A stretch of DNA of 64,000 nucleotides from Acidobacteriota bacterium (GTDB lineage Bacteria; Acidobacteriota; Terriglobia; UBA7540): positions 1-64,000 of the forward strand of contig SCRD01000023.1 in assembly GCA_004298155.1 (NCBI GenBank), in the 5' to 3' direction. A model generated the notes under the pieces. That model worked only from the letters and a program-made list of their open reading frames with translations, searched no databases and was not told the DNA's origin. Each line of letters opens with the position of its first letter. Position 1 is the stretch's first letter. The position numbers and the translations under genes are program-made. Below are positions 45,515-52,627 of the stretch, piece by piece.

Positions 45515-45543
45515 TCTATATACGATGGAACCTCCTTTGTCAA
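45515..45543 (-). promoter_or_regulatory. Promoter for the structured leader and 93-aa gene
   Basis: On the minus strand TTGACA (45543-45538) and TATAGA (45520-45515) are 17 bases apart, close to the sigma70 consensus. Transcription would begin near 45508, just before the first pairing arm of the leader. Confidence 0.7.
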
Positions 45544-45680
45544 CAATCAATTACGCCCAGTAAATACCATTACGATTGCCCGTCGCGTAACCATCTGAGT
45601 TGCGCTCACTTGTGAAAAACCGGCTGGACTGGATTTCATCAGGGCCAGCGGCTGCCAGCCAGGGTGAACTGCGCGCCTCG

Positions 45681-45704
45681 CCTAAAATGCTCTCTTTACG
45701 AGCA
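45681..45704 (-). terminator. Weak terminator overlapping the nrdJ stop
   Basis: On the minus strand TGCTC (45704-45700) pairs with GAGCA (45692-45688), followed directly by TTTTAGG. The nrdJ stop codon lies in the loop. The stem is only five pairs, so strength is doubtful. Confidence 0.35.
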
Positions 45705-48590
45705 ACCACTGGTCGATCCGCAGTTCATGCACCGATAGCAGGCGCCGTTACGCACCATGATGGCTCCGCAGTCCGCACAGGAAGGCGCGTCATCAACTGC
45801 GGATTCCACGCCAGCCAGGCCAGCCTGGCCGGCTCCTGCGGCAGCAGAAGGTCCGACTACGGCTCGGGAAAACTTTTCAGCCAGATCAGCGGCTTTTGTG
45901 GTCTCTTTGCCGTTCATCGTCTCGATGCTGGCGTTTTCACGAGGCTGTGCATCCCTGGGCAGAAACTTCCATGCCAGCCACCGGAATATGTAATCCATCA
46001 CGGACTTGGCATACCGGATTTCCGGATGCGGGGTCCAACCACTCGGCTCAAACCGGGTATGGCTGAACTTGTCACAGAGGACCTTAAGCGGAACTCCATA
46101 CTGGAGCGCCAGTGAGACCGCTGTGGCAAAGGAATCCATCAGCCCTGAAACGGTTGACCCTTCTTTGGCCATGGTGATGAAAATCTCGCCCGGCTGGCCG
46201 TTTTCATAGAGTCCCACAGTCAGGTAGCCTTCGTGGCCTCCCACGGAGAATTTGTGCGTAATCGCGCGACGCTCATCCGAAAGCTTGTGCCGGAACGCCT
46301 TGCCCTCGGGAGTCGCTGCCTGGATATCTTCCGATTCTCCACCCGCTGCCGTCTGGCTTTTTTCCCGCTTCGCGTCGGAGGTGTTCAAAGGCTGGCTGCG
46401 CTTTGACCCGTTACGGTAAACGGCGATAGCCTTCAATCCCAGCCGCCAGGCTTCAATGTAAGCTTTCTCAATGTCTTCAACCGTGGACTCCTCGGGCAGG
46501 TTGACTGTCTTCGAAATAGCACCCGAGATAAAAGGCTGGACGGCCGCCATCATGCGGATGTGCCCGCTATAATGGATGGAACGTCTGCCCTTCGCCGGTT
46601 TCAGCGAACAGTCAAACACCGCCAAGTGTTCACTCTTCAGATGCGGAGCACCCTCGATGGTGCCGTTCTGGTCAATGTAATTCACAATTTCCGAAGCCTG
46701 CTGCTCCGTATAGCCAAGCTTCAGCAGAGCCATGGGAACAATGTTGTTGACGATCTTGATGAGGCCGCCACCAACCAGCTTCTTATATTTCACCAGGGCC
46801 AGGTCCGGCTCGACACCGGTGGTGTCGCAATCCATCATGAAGCCGATGGTACCCGTCGGAGCAAGCACCGTAACCTGCGCGTTGCGGTAGCCATGCCTTA
46901 CGCCGCTGGCCATGCACTCATCCCACACTTCGCGGCAGGCTTCCAACAGACGCTCCGGAACGTTCCGTGGGTTGATGTTATTTAGGGCATTGCGGTGCAT
47001 CGAGACCACTTCCAGAAAGGAATCCCGGTTGTCGCCATACCCTTTACAGGTGCCAACTTGCGCGGCTATGCGCGAAGAAGTCAGGTAAGCCTGCCCGTGC
47101 ATCAGCGCCGTGATCGCCGCGGCAAAATCGCGCCCGCCATCCGAATCGTATGGCAGCCCGTTAGCCATCAGTAGTGCGCCCAGATTGGCATAACCGAGGC
47201 CCAGGGGCCGGAAGTTGTGCGAGTTTTCCGTGATCCTTTCAGTTGGGTAACTGGCGTTGTCGACCAGGATTTCCTGCGCCGTGATCACCACGTCCACGGC
47301 ATGCTGGAAAGCCTGCCCGTCGAACTTCAGGTCCGGCGTTACAAATTTCATCAGGTTCAGCGAGGCCAGGTTGCATGCAGAATCATCCAGGAACATGTAC
47401 TCGCTGCAGGGATTGGAAGCGTTAATTCGCCCGGCAGTCTTTGAGGTATGCCACTTGTTTACCGTCGTGTCAAACTGCATGCCCGGGTCGCCGCACTGCC
47501 AGGCGGATTCTGCTATCTTGCGCATCAGGTCTCGCGCGCGGTAGGAAGCGATCGGCTCACCCGTGGTTACCCGACGGGTCGCCCAATCCTTGTCTCCAAC
47601 AACCGCCCCCATAAAATCATCCGTAACGCGAACACTATTGTTGGCGTTCTGGAAAAAGATGGAACTATATGCCTCGCCGTCGATTGCAGGGTCATAGCCT
47701 GCATCCACCAGCGCCCAGGCCTTCCGCTCTTCTTTAGCTTTGCATTCGATGAAATCAACAATATCAGGGTGATCGGCGTTCAGGATCACCATCTTAGCCG
47801 CGCGGCGCGTTTTGCCGCCGGATTTAATGACTCCCGCAAAAGCGTCGTATCCTTTCATAAAAGAGAGAGGTCCCGAGGCCACGCCGCCGCCCGATAGCGT
47901 CTCAACTGAGGACCGGAGTGGCGAGAGGTTCGTTCCCGTTCCTGAACCCCATTTGAAGAGCATCCCTTCGGTCTTCGCCAGTGTCAGGATGCTGTCGAGG
48001 TTGTCCTGGACGGAGTTGATAAAGCAGGCAGACACCTGGGGATGACGGTAGGCCTCGGATTCCTTTTTTACGCCGCCGGTGGCTTCGTCCCAGTACCAGC
48101 CATTGCCCTTGGAGCTGCGCTGATACTTATGCCATAAGCCGCAGTTGAACCACACCGGCGAATTGAATGCCGCCTTCTGGCGGACCAAAAGATGAGTCAG
48201 TTCGTCGTGGAACGCCTCGGCGTCCGCTTCAGTCAGGAAGTAGCCGCCCTCGATGCCCCACTCAGCGATCGTGTCCGCCACACGGCTCACCAGCTGGCGG
48301 ACGCTCGTTTCACGCTCGGGCGTTCCCGGCTTGCCATGAAAGTATTTCGAAGCCACGATGTTCGTGGCTGTCATCGACCAGTCCTTAGGGACCTCGACGT
48401 TCCGCTGCTCAAAAACTGTTTCGCCCTTCTCATTCAGGATGGACGCTGTGCGGATTTCCCACTCCATCTCATCAAAGGGATGAACGCCTTCGGTGCTGAA
48501 AAGGCGCTTCACCGTAATTCCAGCCTTGTTGCACGTTTTCGAACCCGCCATGTTCAAGGCTTCCGTCGAAGTAGTATCGCGTTCCGGCAT
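45696..48590 (-). CDS. nrdJ: Class II (adenosylcobalamin-dependent) ribonucleotide reductase
   Basis: A 964-aa enzyme that reduces ribonucleotides to deoxyribonucleotides using a B12-generated radical, independent of oxygen. The N-terminal substrate domain has the paired cysteine in SACFINSVQDN. The active-site block is NPCSEYMFLDDSACNLASLN with the C-x-E pair, and MDCDTTGVEPD is a class II signature. The C-terminal tail has two CxxC knuckles (CADCGAIM, CYRCMNCG) that relay electrons from thioredoxin. ATG 48590 has GGGGG upstream. Tandem NrdR boxes, a consensus promoter and a long leader precede it. Confidence 0.95.
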   Translation of the reverse strand: MPERDTTSTEALNMAGSKTCNKAGITVKRLFSTEGVHPFDEMEWEIRTASILNEKGETVFEQRNVEVPKDWSMTATNIVASKYFHGKPGTPERETSVRQLVSRVADTIAEWGIEGGYFLTEADAEAFHDELTHLLVRQKAAFNSPVWFNCGLWHKYQRSSKGNGWYWDEATGGVKKESEAYRHPQVSACFINSVQDNLDSILTLAKTEGMLFKWGSGTGTNLSPLRSSVETLSGGGVASGPLSFMKGYDAFAGVIKSGGKTRRAAKMVILNADHPDIVDFIECKAKEERKAWALVDAGYDPAIDGEAYSSIFFQNANNSVRVTDDFMGAVVGDKDWATRRVTTGEPIASYRARDLMRKIAESAWQCGDPGMQFDTTVNKWHTSKTAGRINASNPCSEYMFLDDSACNLASLNLMKFVTPDLKFDGQAFQHAVDVVITAQEILVDNASYPTERITENSHNFRPLGLGYANLGALLMANGLPYDSDGGRDFAAAITALMHGQAYLTSSRIAAQVGTCKGYGDNRDSFLEVVSMHRNALNNINPRNVPERLLEACREVWDECMASGVRHGYRNAQVTVLAPTGTIGFMMDCDTTGVEPDLALVKYKKLVGGGLIKIVNNIVPMALLKLGYTEQQASEIVNYIDQNGTIEGAPHLKSEHLAVFDCSLKPAKGRRSIHYSGHIRMMAAVQPFISGAISKTVNLPEESTVEDIEKAYIEAWRLGLKAIAVYRNGSKRSQPLNTSDAKREKSQTAAGGESEDIQAATPEGKAFRHKLSDERRAITHKFSVGGHEGYLTVGLYENGQPGEIFITMAKEGSTVSGLMDSFATAVSLALQYGVPLKVLCDKFSHTRFEPSGWTPHPEIRYAKSVMDYIFRWLAWKFLPRDAQPRENASIETMNGKETTKAADLAEKFSRAVVGPSAAAGAGQAGLAGVESAVDDAPSCADCGAIMVRNGACYRCMNCGSTSGCS

Positions 48591-48644
48591 GCTTGACCCC
48601 CATCAAAATCTCGTTGGTTAGATGTCAACTATTCAGTCCAGGCC

Positions 48645-48765
48645 AGCCGATCATTGCCAACCCTGGACCCATCGGCAGCAAGGAAAACCTCGCTTTATGG
48701 ATTTCTGAAGTCATGTGTGAGTGAGGTTTATTCTCTACCATTGGCAGCACCGCATTTGATCGGCT
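48645..48765 (-). ncRNA. Structured 5' leader of nrdJ
   Basis: The predicted leader is about 188 bases and folds with three nested perfect stems. Nine pairs close it (minus-strand AGCCGATCA at 48765-48757 with TGATCGGCT at 48653-48645). Six pairs follow inside (TGCCAA at 48746-48741 with TTGGCA at 48660-48655), then seven more (AAACCTC at 48729-48723 with GAGGTTT at 48691-48685). The nested order suggests a real RNA element. The core of the cobalamin riboswitch was not recognised. A candidate cis-regulatory RNA before nrdJ genes has been reported from bioinformatics; identity with it was not tested. Confidence 0.55.
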
Positions 48766-48784
48766 TTAAAAGGCGCTTCGCGGA

Positions 48785-48813
48785 ATGTAACGCTCAGGGA
48801 GGGGCTATGTCAA
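48785..48813 (-). promoter_or_regulatory. Promoter of nrdJ
   Basis: On the minus strand TTGACA (48813-48808) and TTACAT (48790-48785) are separated by 17 bases. The start of transcription would be near 48778. The two NrdR-like boxes lie immediately upstream. Confidence 0.65.
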
Positions 48814-48821
48814 GCAAAAAG

Positions 48822-48868
48822 CTACAAAAGGTAGGGTATTTTTATGCTTTGACTACAACATCTTGTAC
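48822..48868 (-). promoter_or_regulatory. Tandem NrdR boxes upstream of nrdJ
   Basis: CTACAACATCTTGTAC at 48853-48868 (plus-strand reading) matches every strongly conserved position of the NrdR box acaCwAtATaTwGtgt. A second copy, CTACAAAAGGTAGGGT at 48822-48837, has one core mismatch. The two are 31 bases apart, start to start, which is three helical turns and the spacing typical of paired NrdR boxes. NrdR is the ATP/dATP-sensing repressor of ribonucleotide reductase genes. Confidence 0.72.
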
Positions 48869-48999
48869 AACTGGATTTCCTGGCAAAGCTCCTGTATAGC
48901 TGAAAGAATAGGCCCTCCCGTCGAAATATTCCTCTTTTTCAGGATACTTCCGGGCGGGTCCTCGCGCAAGAAAAACTCCCCCATGAGAAAAACTGGGAA

Positions 49000-49034
49000 A
49001 GGGGCCATTCCCTCAACCTGATGGAACGACCCCT
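49000..49034 (-). terminator. Terminator downstream of carD
   Basis: On the minus strand AGGGG-TCG-TTCC pairs with GGAA-TGG-CCCCT (nine pairs with a symmetric three-base internal loop) around an 11-base loop. It is followed by TTTCCCAGTTTTTC. It lies about 50 bases after the carD stop codon. Confidence 0.6.
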
Positions 49035-49082
49035 CCCTGACTGATAAAAGCCAAGATTGAAATTGAATGCGGTGAAACTTAT

Positions 49083-49592
49083 TCAGCTTGGGAGTTGGAC
49101 TTTCAGGTTCGACCGCGTAAAAGCCTGGACAAGTTCTGCTTCAATTGTCTCTCGCCCTTCGCCCCGGGCGACTGCAATCTCGTCCACCAGCAGTAGCCAT
49201 GATCGGTCGAACATCTTTTTTTCACGGAATGAAAGGGATTTGCCCTGACTCAAAACAAGCAGGCTCTTGAAAACTTCCGCAACCTGCTGTAGTGAGCCAC
49301 TTCGCATCTTCTCGGAGTTCTCTTTGAAGCGCCCTTTCCAGTCCTGTTGGGTTTTACACTGGCCCTTGCGGAGGAACTCGAGGATAGTGTCAACATCCTT
49401 CCCACGAACGACCTTCCTCAAGCCCACATTGCCAACATTGCTGATCGGCACCATAACTCGAAGGCTGCTTGAATTTAACTTTAACAGATAGAACATTTCG
49501 GGGTTGCCGGTCAGGTTTCGTGTTGATATCTGCTCGATAATACCTACTCCCTGATTGGGATAGACTACTTTTTCGCCTATTTGAAATGCCAT
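49083..49592 (-). CDS. carD: CarD-family transcription regulator
   Basis: A 169-aa protein of the CarD/CdnL family. The N-terminal RNA-polymerase-interacting Tudor-like domain is AFQIGEKVVYPNQGVGIIEQ. The C-terminal helical DNA-binding domain contains FLRKGQCKTQQDWKGRFKEN. It stabilises open complexes at housekeeping promoters, often rRNA. ATG 49592 has GAGGT eight bases upstream and a good promoter about 40 bases further. It is separated from nrdJ by a terminator, so it is probably monocistronic. Confidence 0.92.
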   Translation of the reverse strand: MAFQIGEKVVYPNQGVGIIEQISTRNLTGNPEMFYLLKLNSSSLRVMVPISNVGNVGLRKVVRGKDVDTILEFLRKGQCKTQQDWKGRFKENSEKMRSGSLQQVAEVFKSLLVLSQGKSLSFREKKMFDRSWLLLVDEIAVARGEGRETIEAELVQAFTRSNLKVQLPS

Positions 49593-49915
49593 ATCAAGAT
49601 GACCTCGTTTTGATGCAGGTATGCACTCTTCAGATTAGTTCCTGGCAATCCCAAAGTCAAGGCAATGAACTCGTCCGGGAGGAAATAACATCTGGGATGC
49701 TTTGTTTTGTATGCGGACCGGGCGAAGGTCTGGAGAGCGGAGATATAGCTGAGAGGCTGGCGCCCCGGCCTGCCAACGTTCTCTGTCATTTGACCCCGCA
49801 AAAGCTTGGCTTCCAAAAGCCCTGCAATGGTAGGCCTGGCAAAAACCGCAAGGGTGTGATCATGTATAGTAGACGAGGAGACTGCTGATCGAGTTTGTGT
49901 TTTCCATAGTACCCG
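49593..49915. other. Divergent region between carD and the MFS gene
   Basis: Besides the carD promoter (49632-49660) nothing is supported. A TATAGT hexamer near 49866-49871 on the plus strand may be the -10 of the MFS gene, but no matching -35 was found. Confidence 0.35.
49632..49660 (-). promoter_or_regulatory. Promoter of carD
   Basis: On the minus strand TTGACT (49660-49655) and TAATCT (49637-49632) are 17 bases apart. The leader to ATG 49592 would be about 33 bases and contains GAGGT. Confidence 0.65.
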
Positions 49916-51208
49916 ATGGATCCCTTTGATTCAGAATTGCATCATGAACCCAAATGCGCCGTCGGGCCCCCCCGGCGCGTCATGATGTTCCGTTCGCTCT
50001 ACCACAGGGACTTCTCTATTTTCTGGGCTGGCAACTTCCTCTCAAATATCGGGACCTGGATGCAGTATATAGCGCTCGGATGGGTCATCCTGCTGGTTTC
50101 CAATTCGCCGTTTCTACTGGGGTTGAATGGCTTTCTGGCCCAGATACCCTCGCTCGCGTTCGCCCTTCCTGGCGGGGCCATTGCCGACCGCCTGAACCGC
50201 CGGAAGCTTATGCTGATCACCCAGACCTCGATGATGTTGCTGGCGCTGGTGCTTGCCATCCTCACCTCGATCCGCCAGATCACTATCCGGGAAATTCTCG
50301 CCATCAGTTTTCTGACTGGGATCGCCTCCGCACTGAATTATCCGGCCTACCAGGCCCTGATCCCGGACCTGGTTCCCCGCGAAGATCTGATGAACGGCAT
50401 TGCGCTCAACTCCGCGCAGTTCAATATGTCACGGGCTATAGGCCCCACAGCCGCAGGGCTCGCGATGGGGGCGCTCGGCGCAGCCGCCTGCTTCTATTTG
50501 AATTCGATCAGCTTTCTTGCCCTGATCATTGCACTTCTGGTCATCACCATCCCTCCCGTGCAAAGTGCCAATGGCGGGCATTTTTGGGGATCAATGATGG
50601 ATGGTCTCCGCTACCTGAACGAGCATCGGATGATCATTGTGCTGCTCACGGTGCCAGCCATTCTCAGCCTGCTGGGTCTTCCTTTCATCGTGCTGATGCC
50701 GGCTGTTGCGCGCAACCTGATCGGCGTGGGCGCCTCCGGACTTGGTTTTTTGATGGGAGGAGCAGGATTGGGAGCCGTTGCCGCCGCGCTGTTCATCGCG
50801 GGCAGGCGAACCCCTGAACATGGAGGCCGGCTGATTCTTACAAGTGCAACCCTGTTTTCGCTGGCGCTGATTTTCCTTTCGCGCGCTCACACCTTCTGGG
50901 TAGCTTTTCTATTGCTGGCCGTCATGGGAGGCACTATCGTGGGCACACTTACGTTAGCCAATACCACGCTGCAAATGACCACCCCACACGGGCTGCGCGG
51001 CAGAGTCATGGCCATGTACTACATATCAATGACGGGACTGATGCCGTTTGGAAACCTGCAGGCTGGTGTAGTCGCGCAGACTGCCGGCACGCGCTTTGCT
51101 CTGGGTTTAGGGGGGACCGTCTGCCTGATCTACTTTCTGATTCTGCAAATATCGCTTAGCCGGCTGCGCCGTGAAGGGCCGCTCTCGGGTTATCCCGAAA
51201 CAGAGTGA
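49916..51208 (+). CDS. MFS exporter (enterobactin-exporter-like)
   Basis: A 430-aa, 12-helix major facilitator protein of the branch that contains the enterobactin exporter EntS and macrolide efflux proteins. The first helix FRSLYHRDFSIFWAGNFLSN, the motif A loop GGAIADRLNRRKLMLITQ, and NYPAYQALIPDLVPREDLMN are typical. Export of a siderophore, drug or lipid is likely, but the cargo is unknown. ATG 49916 lacks a good ribosome-binding site; ATG 49982 or 49985, just before the first family block, is an alternative. It is convergent with the DsbA-like gene. Confidence 0.85.
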   Translation: MDPFDSELHHEPKCAVGPPRRVMMFRSLYHRDFSIFWAGNFLSNIGTWMQYIALGWVILLVSNSPFLLGLNGFLAQIPSLAFALPGGAIADRLNRRKLMLITQTSMMLLALVLAILTSIRQITIREILAISFLTGIASALNYPAYQALIPDLVPREDLMNGIALNSAQFNMSRAIGPTAAGLAMGALGAAACFYLNSISFLALIIALLVITIPPVQSANGGHFWGSMMDGLRYLNEHRMIIVLLTVPAILSLLGLPFIVLMPAVARNLIGVGASGLGFLMGGAGLGAVAAALFIAGRRTPEHGGRLILTSATLFSLALIFLSRAHTFWVAFLLLAVMGGTIVGTLTLANTTLQMTTPHGLRGRVMAMYYISMTGLMPFGNLQAGVVAQTAGTRFALGLGGTVCLIYFLILQISLSRLRREGPLSGYPETE

Positions 51209-51253
51209 TGGAAAATTCCATTTCGTGATCCAGCACGCGCATTCGATCGCGAA

Positions 51254-52393
51254 CTACCTGGAAGCGCTGAGGTCCTTGTCGATCAGCGCATAGATGCGCT
51301 CGGCGGAAAGTCCCACCACCGGCGTGCCGTTAATAAAGAGCGTTGGGGTACTCATGATCTCCAGTTTGCGCCCCTCCTGCATGTCAGCCTCTACGCGCGG
51401 CAGCGACGCTTTAGAATCCAAGCAGACCGAAAGTTTCAGTTGGTTCAAGCCAGCCCGTTGGCCAAAATCCAGGAGCAGTTGACGGACGTTAGCCGCATTG
51501 ATCATGCCCTGGCTCTCGAAGATGATGGACCGATATCGGAAATAAGACGCAGGGTCCAATTGATAACCGCACTCATTGGCAATGGCAGCCTGCAGCGCCC
51601 AGTCGTGGATGGTGACCAGCGGAAATTCCTTAAACACAATCCTGACCTTATCGCCATATTTCGGAATCAGCTGGGTCTCAATGAATTTCTGCATCTCCGC
51701 ACAGGTAGGGCACTCGAGGTCCGCAAACTCCACAATCGTAACCGGGGCTTCGGCAGGTCCAACGGAAGGCTGGTTTCTCAGGCTGACTGTACTTTCTACT
51801 TCCCTGCGCGGATCGGCTCCCAGGTTAAAAACGCTTCCGATAACGGCATAACGCCCGTCCTTCGTCATAAAAGCCGGCGTTGCAGACTTCTTTTCGCCAT
51901 TCTGGCCGTAAATGGTAGTTTCGTAAAAATCGGCGAAATCGGAGCTGTGGAAAGGCCCCACGGTCAGCTTTACCTCCGCAGGGACCTTAAATGTGGTCCG
52001 AACATAGTCAACAATCTTCCGGTTGGTTGCCGAAGCATTCGCGGCAATGTTACGTTGCACAGTGGGCGAGGCGACCATCACATTCCCCAGCACCATGTAA
52101 CGTCCGTCCTTGGTGATCAGGGCGGGCTGAGCTTTCTTGTTCTTGCCGTCGTCAACCGAAATGACAGTCTTGTAAAAGTCCGTGTACTGTGAGTCCTGGA
52201 ACGGCGAAACGCTTAGCTTGACAGCATCGGGTATGCCGAACTTTTCCCGGACGTATTGAATAATCTTCTGGTTGGTAGCTGCGTTGGTTGCCGCAGCGGC
52301 GGTCCCTGCGGTCCGCAGGGAAATCAGCCCAAGCGATAAAGCGGCGATCAACCCTATGCTGGCAGTTAATTTGTTCCAGTGCCTCTTAATCAA
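51254..52393 (-). CDS. Exported DsbA-like thioredoxin with duplicated N-terminal domain
   Basis: A 379-aa periplasmic protein. A signal peptide is followed by two copies, about 70 residues each, of an unnamed module: NQKIIQYVREKFGIPDAVKL and, further on, NRKIVDYVRTTFKVPAEVKL, each ending with TKDGRY. The C-terminal part is a DsbA-type thioredoxin fold (APVTIVEFADLECPTCAEMQ) with active site CPTC. It probably oxidises or isomerises secreted proteins. The start is TTG 52393 with GGAAGGAG upstream. It lies 234 bases downstream of the TonB receptor gene on the same strand. Confidence 0.85.
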   Translation of the reverse strand: MIKRHWNKLTASIGLIAALSLGLISLRTAGTAAAATNAATNQKIIQYVREKFGIPDAVKLSVSPFQDSQYTDFYKTVISVDDGKNKKAQPALITKDGRYMVLGNVMVASPTVQRNIAANASATNRKIVDYVRTTFKVPAEVKLTVGPFHSSDFADFYETTIYGQNGEKKSATPAFMTKDGRYAVIGSVFNLGADPRREVESTVSLRNQPSVGPAEAPVTIVEFADLECPTCAEMQKFIETQLIPKYGDKVRIVFKEFPLVTIHDWALQAAIANECGYQLDPASYFRYRSIIFESQGMINAANVRQLLLDFGQRAGLNQLKLSVCLDSKASLPRVEADMQEGRKLEIMSTPTLFINGTPVVGLSAERIYALIDKDLSASR

Positions 52394-52627
52394 GCTTCCA
52401 GACTCCTTCCGAAATTGAAACTCCTTCGCCCAATATTGTCTGATTCTAACCGCGAGAACGGTTAAAAATCAATTTGGACAGGCGTGCGGGACCATGCTGC
52501 GGGTGCAGCACATTGCACCGTGGCCGTTCGTTATCAAGGGTAAGTTACCGTTATCGACCGAGTGCGGGTAAGACGTGCCAGCCAACTGATGCTTCCTCTT
52601 GCCTCGTTGCTGACTGCCGCTCTCTTA

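Larger units (their letters stand above)
45292..45695. other. Gap between the nrdJ stop and the 93-aa gene
   Basis: The 404-base gap contains the promoter at 45515-45543 and the leader of the 93-aa gene (45303-45507), both listed separately. The remainder, from about 45,545 to the nrdJ stop codon at 45,696, shows no gene. Confidence 0.4.
48591..49082. other. Control region upstream of nrdJ
   Basis: No gene is seen in this 492-base gap. It contains, in order from nrdJ outward, a foldable leader, the nrdJ promoter, two NrdR-type boxes and the carD terminator; each is listed separately. Confidence 0.6.

Noticed and set aside
48645-48765. Cobalamin riboswitch before nrdJ
   Set aside because: A GCCAATGG word resembles the B12 box GCCACTGG, but the rest of the conserved cobalamin riboswitch core was not found. 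The leader is therefore reported only as an unclassified structure.
52446-52464. AACCG-CGGTT hairpin as terminator of the TonB receptor gene
   Set aside because: The stem is only five to six pairs and the T-run lies on the wrong side for the minus-strand transcript.
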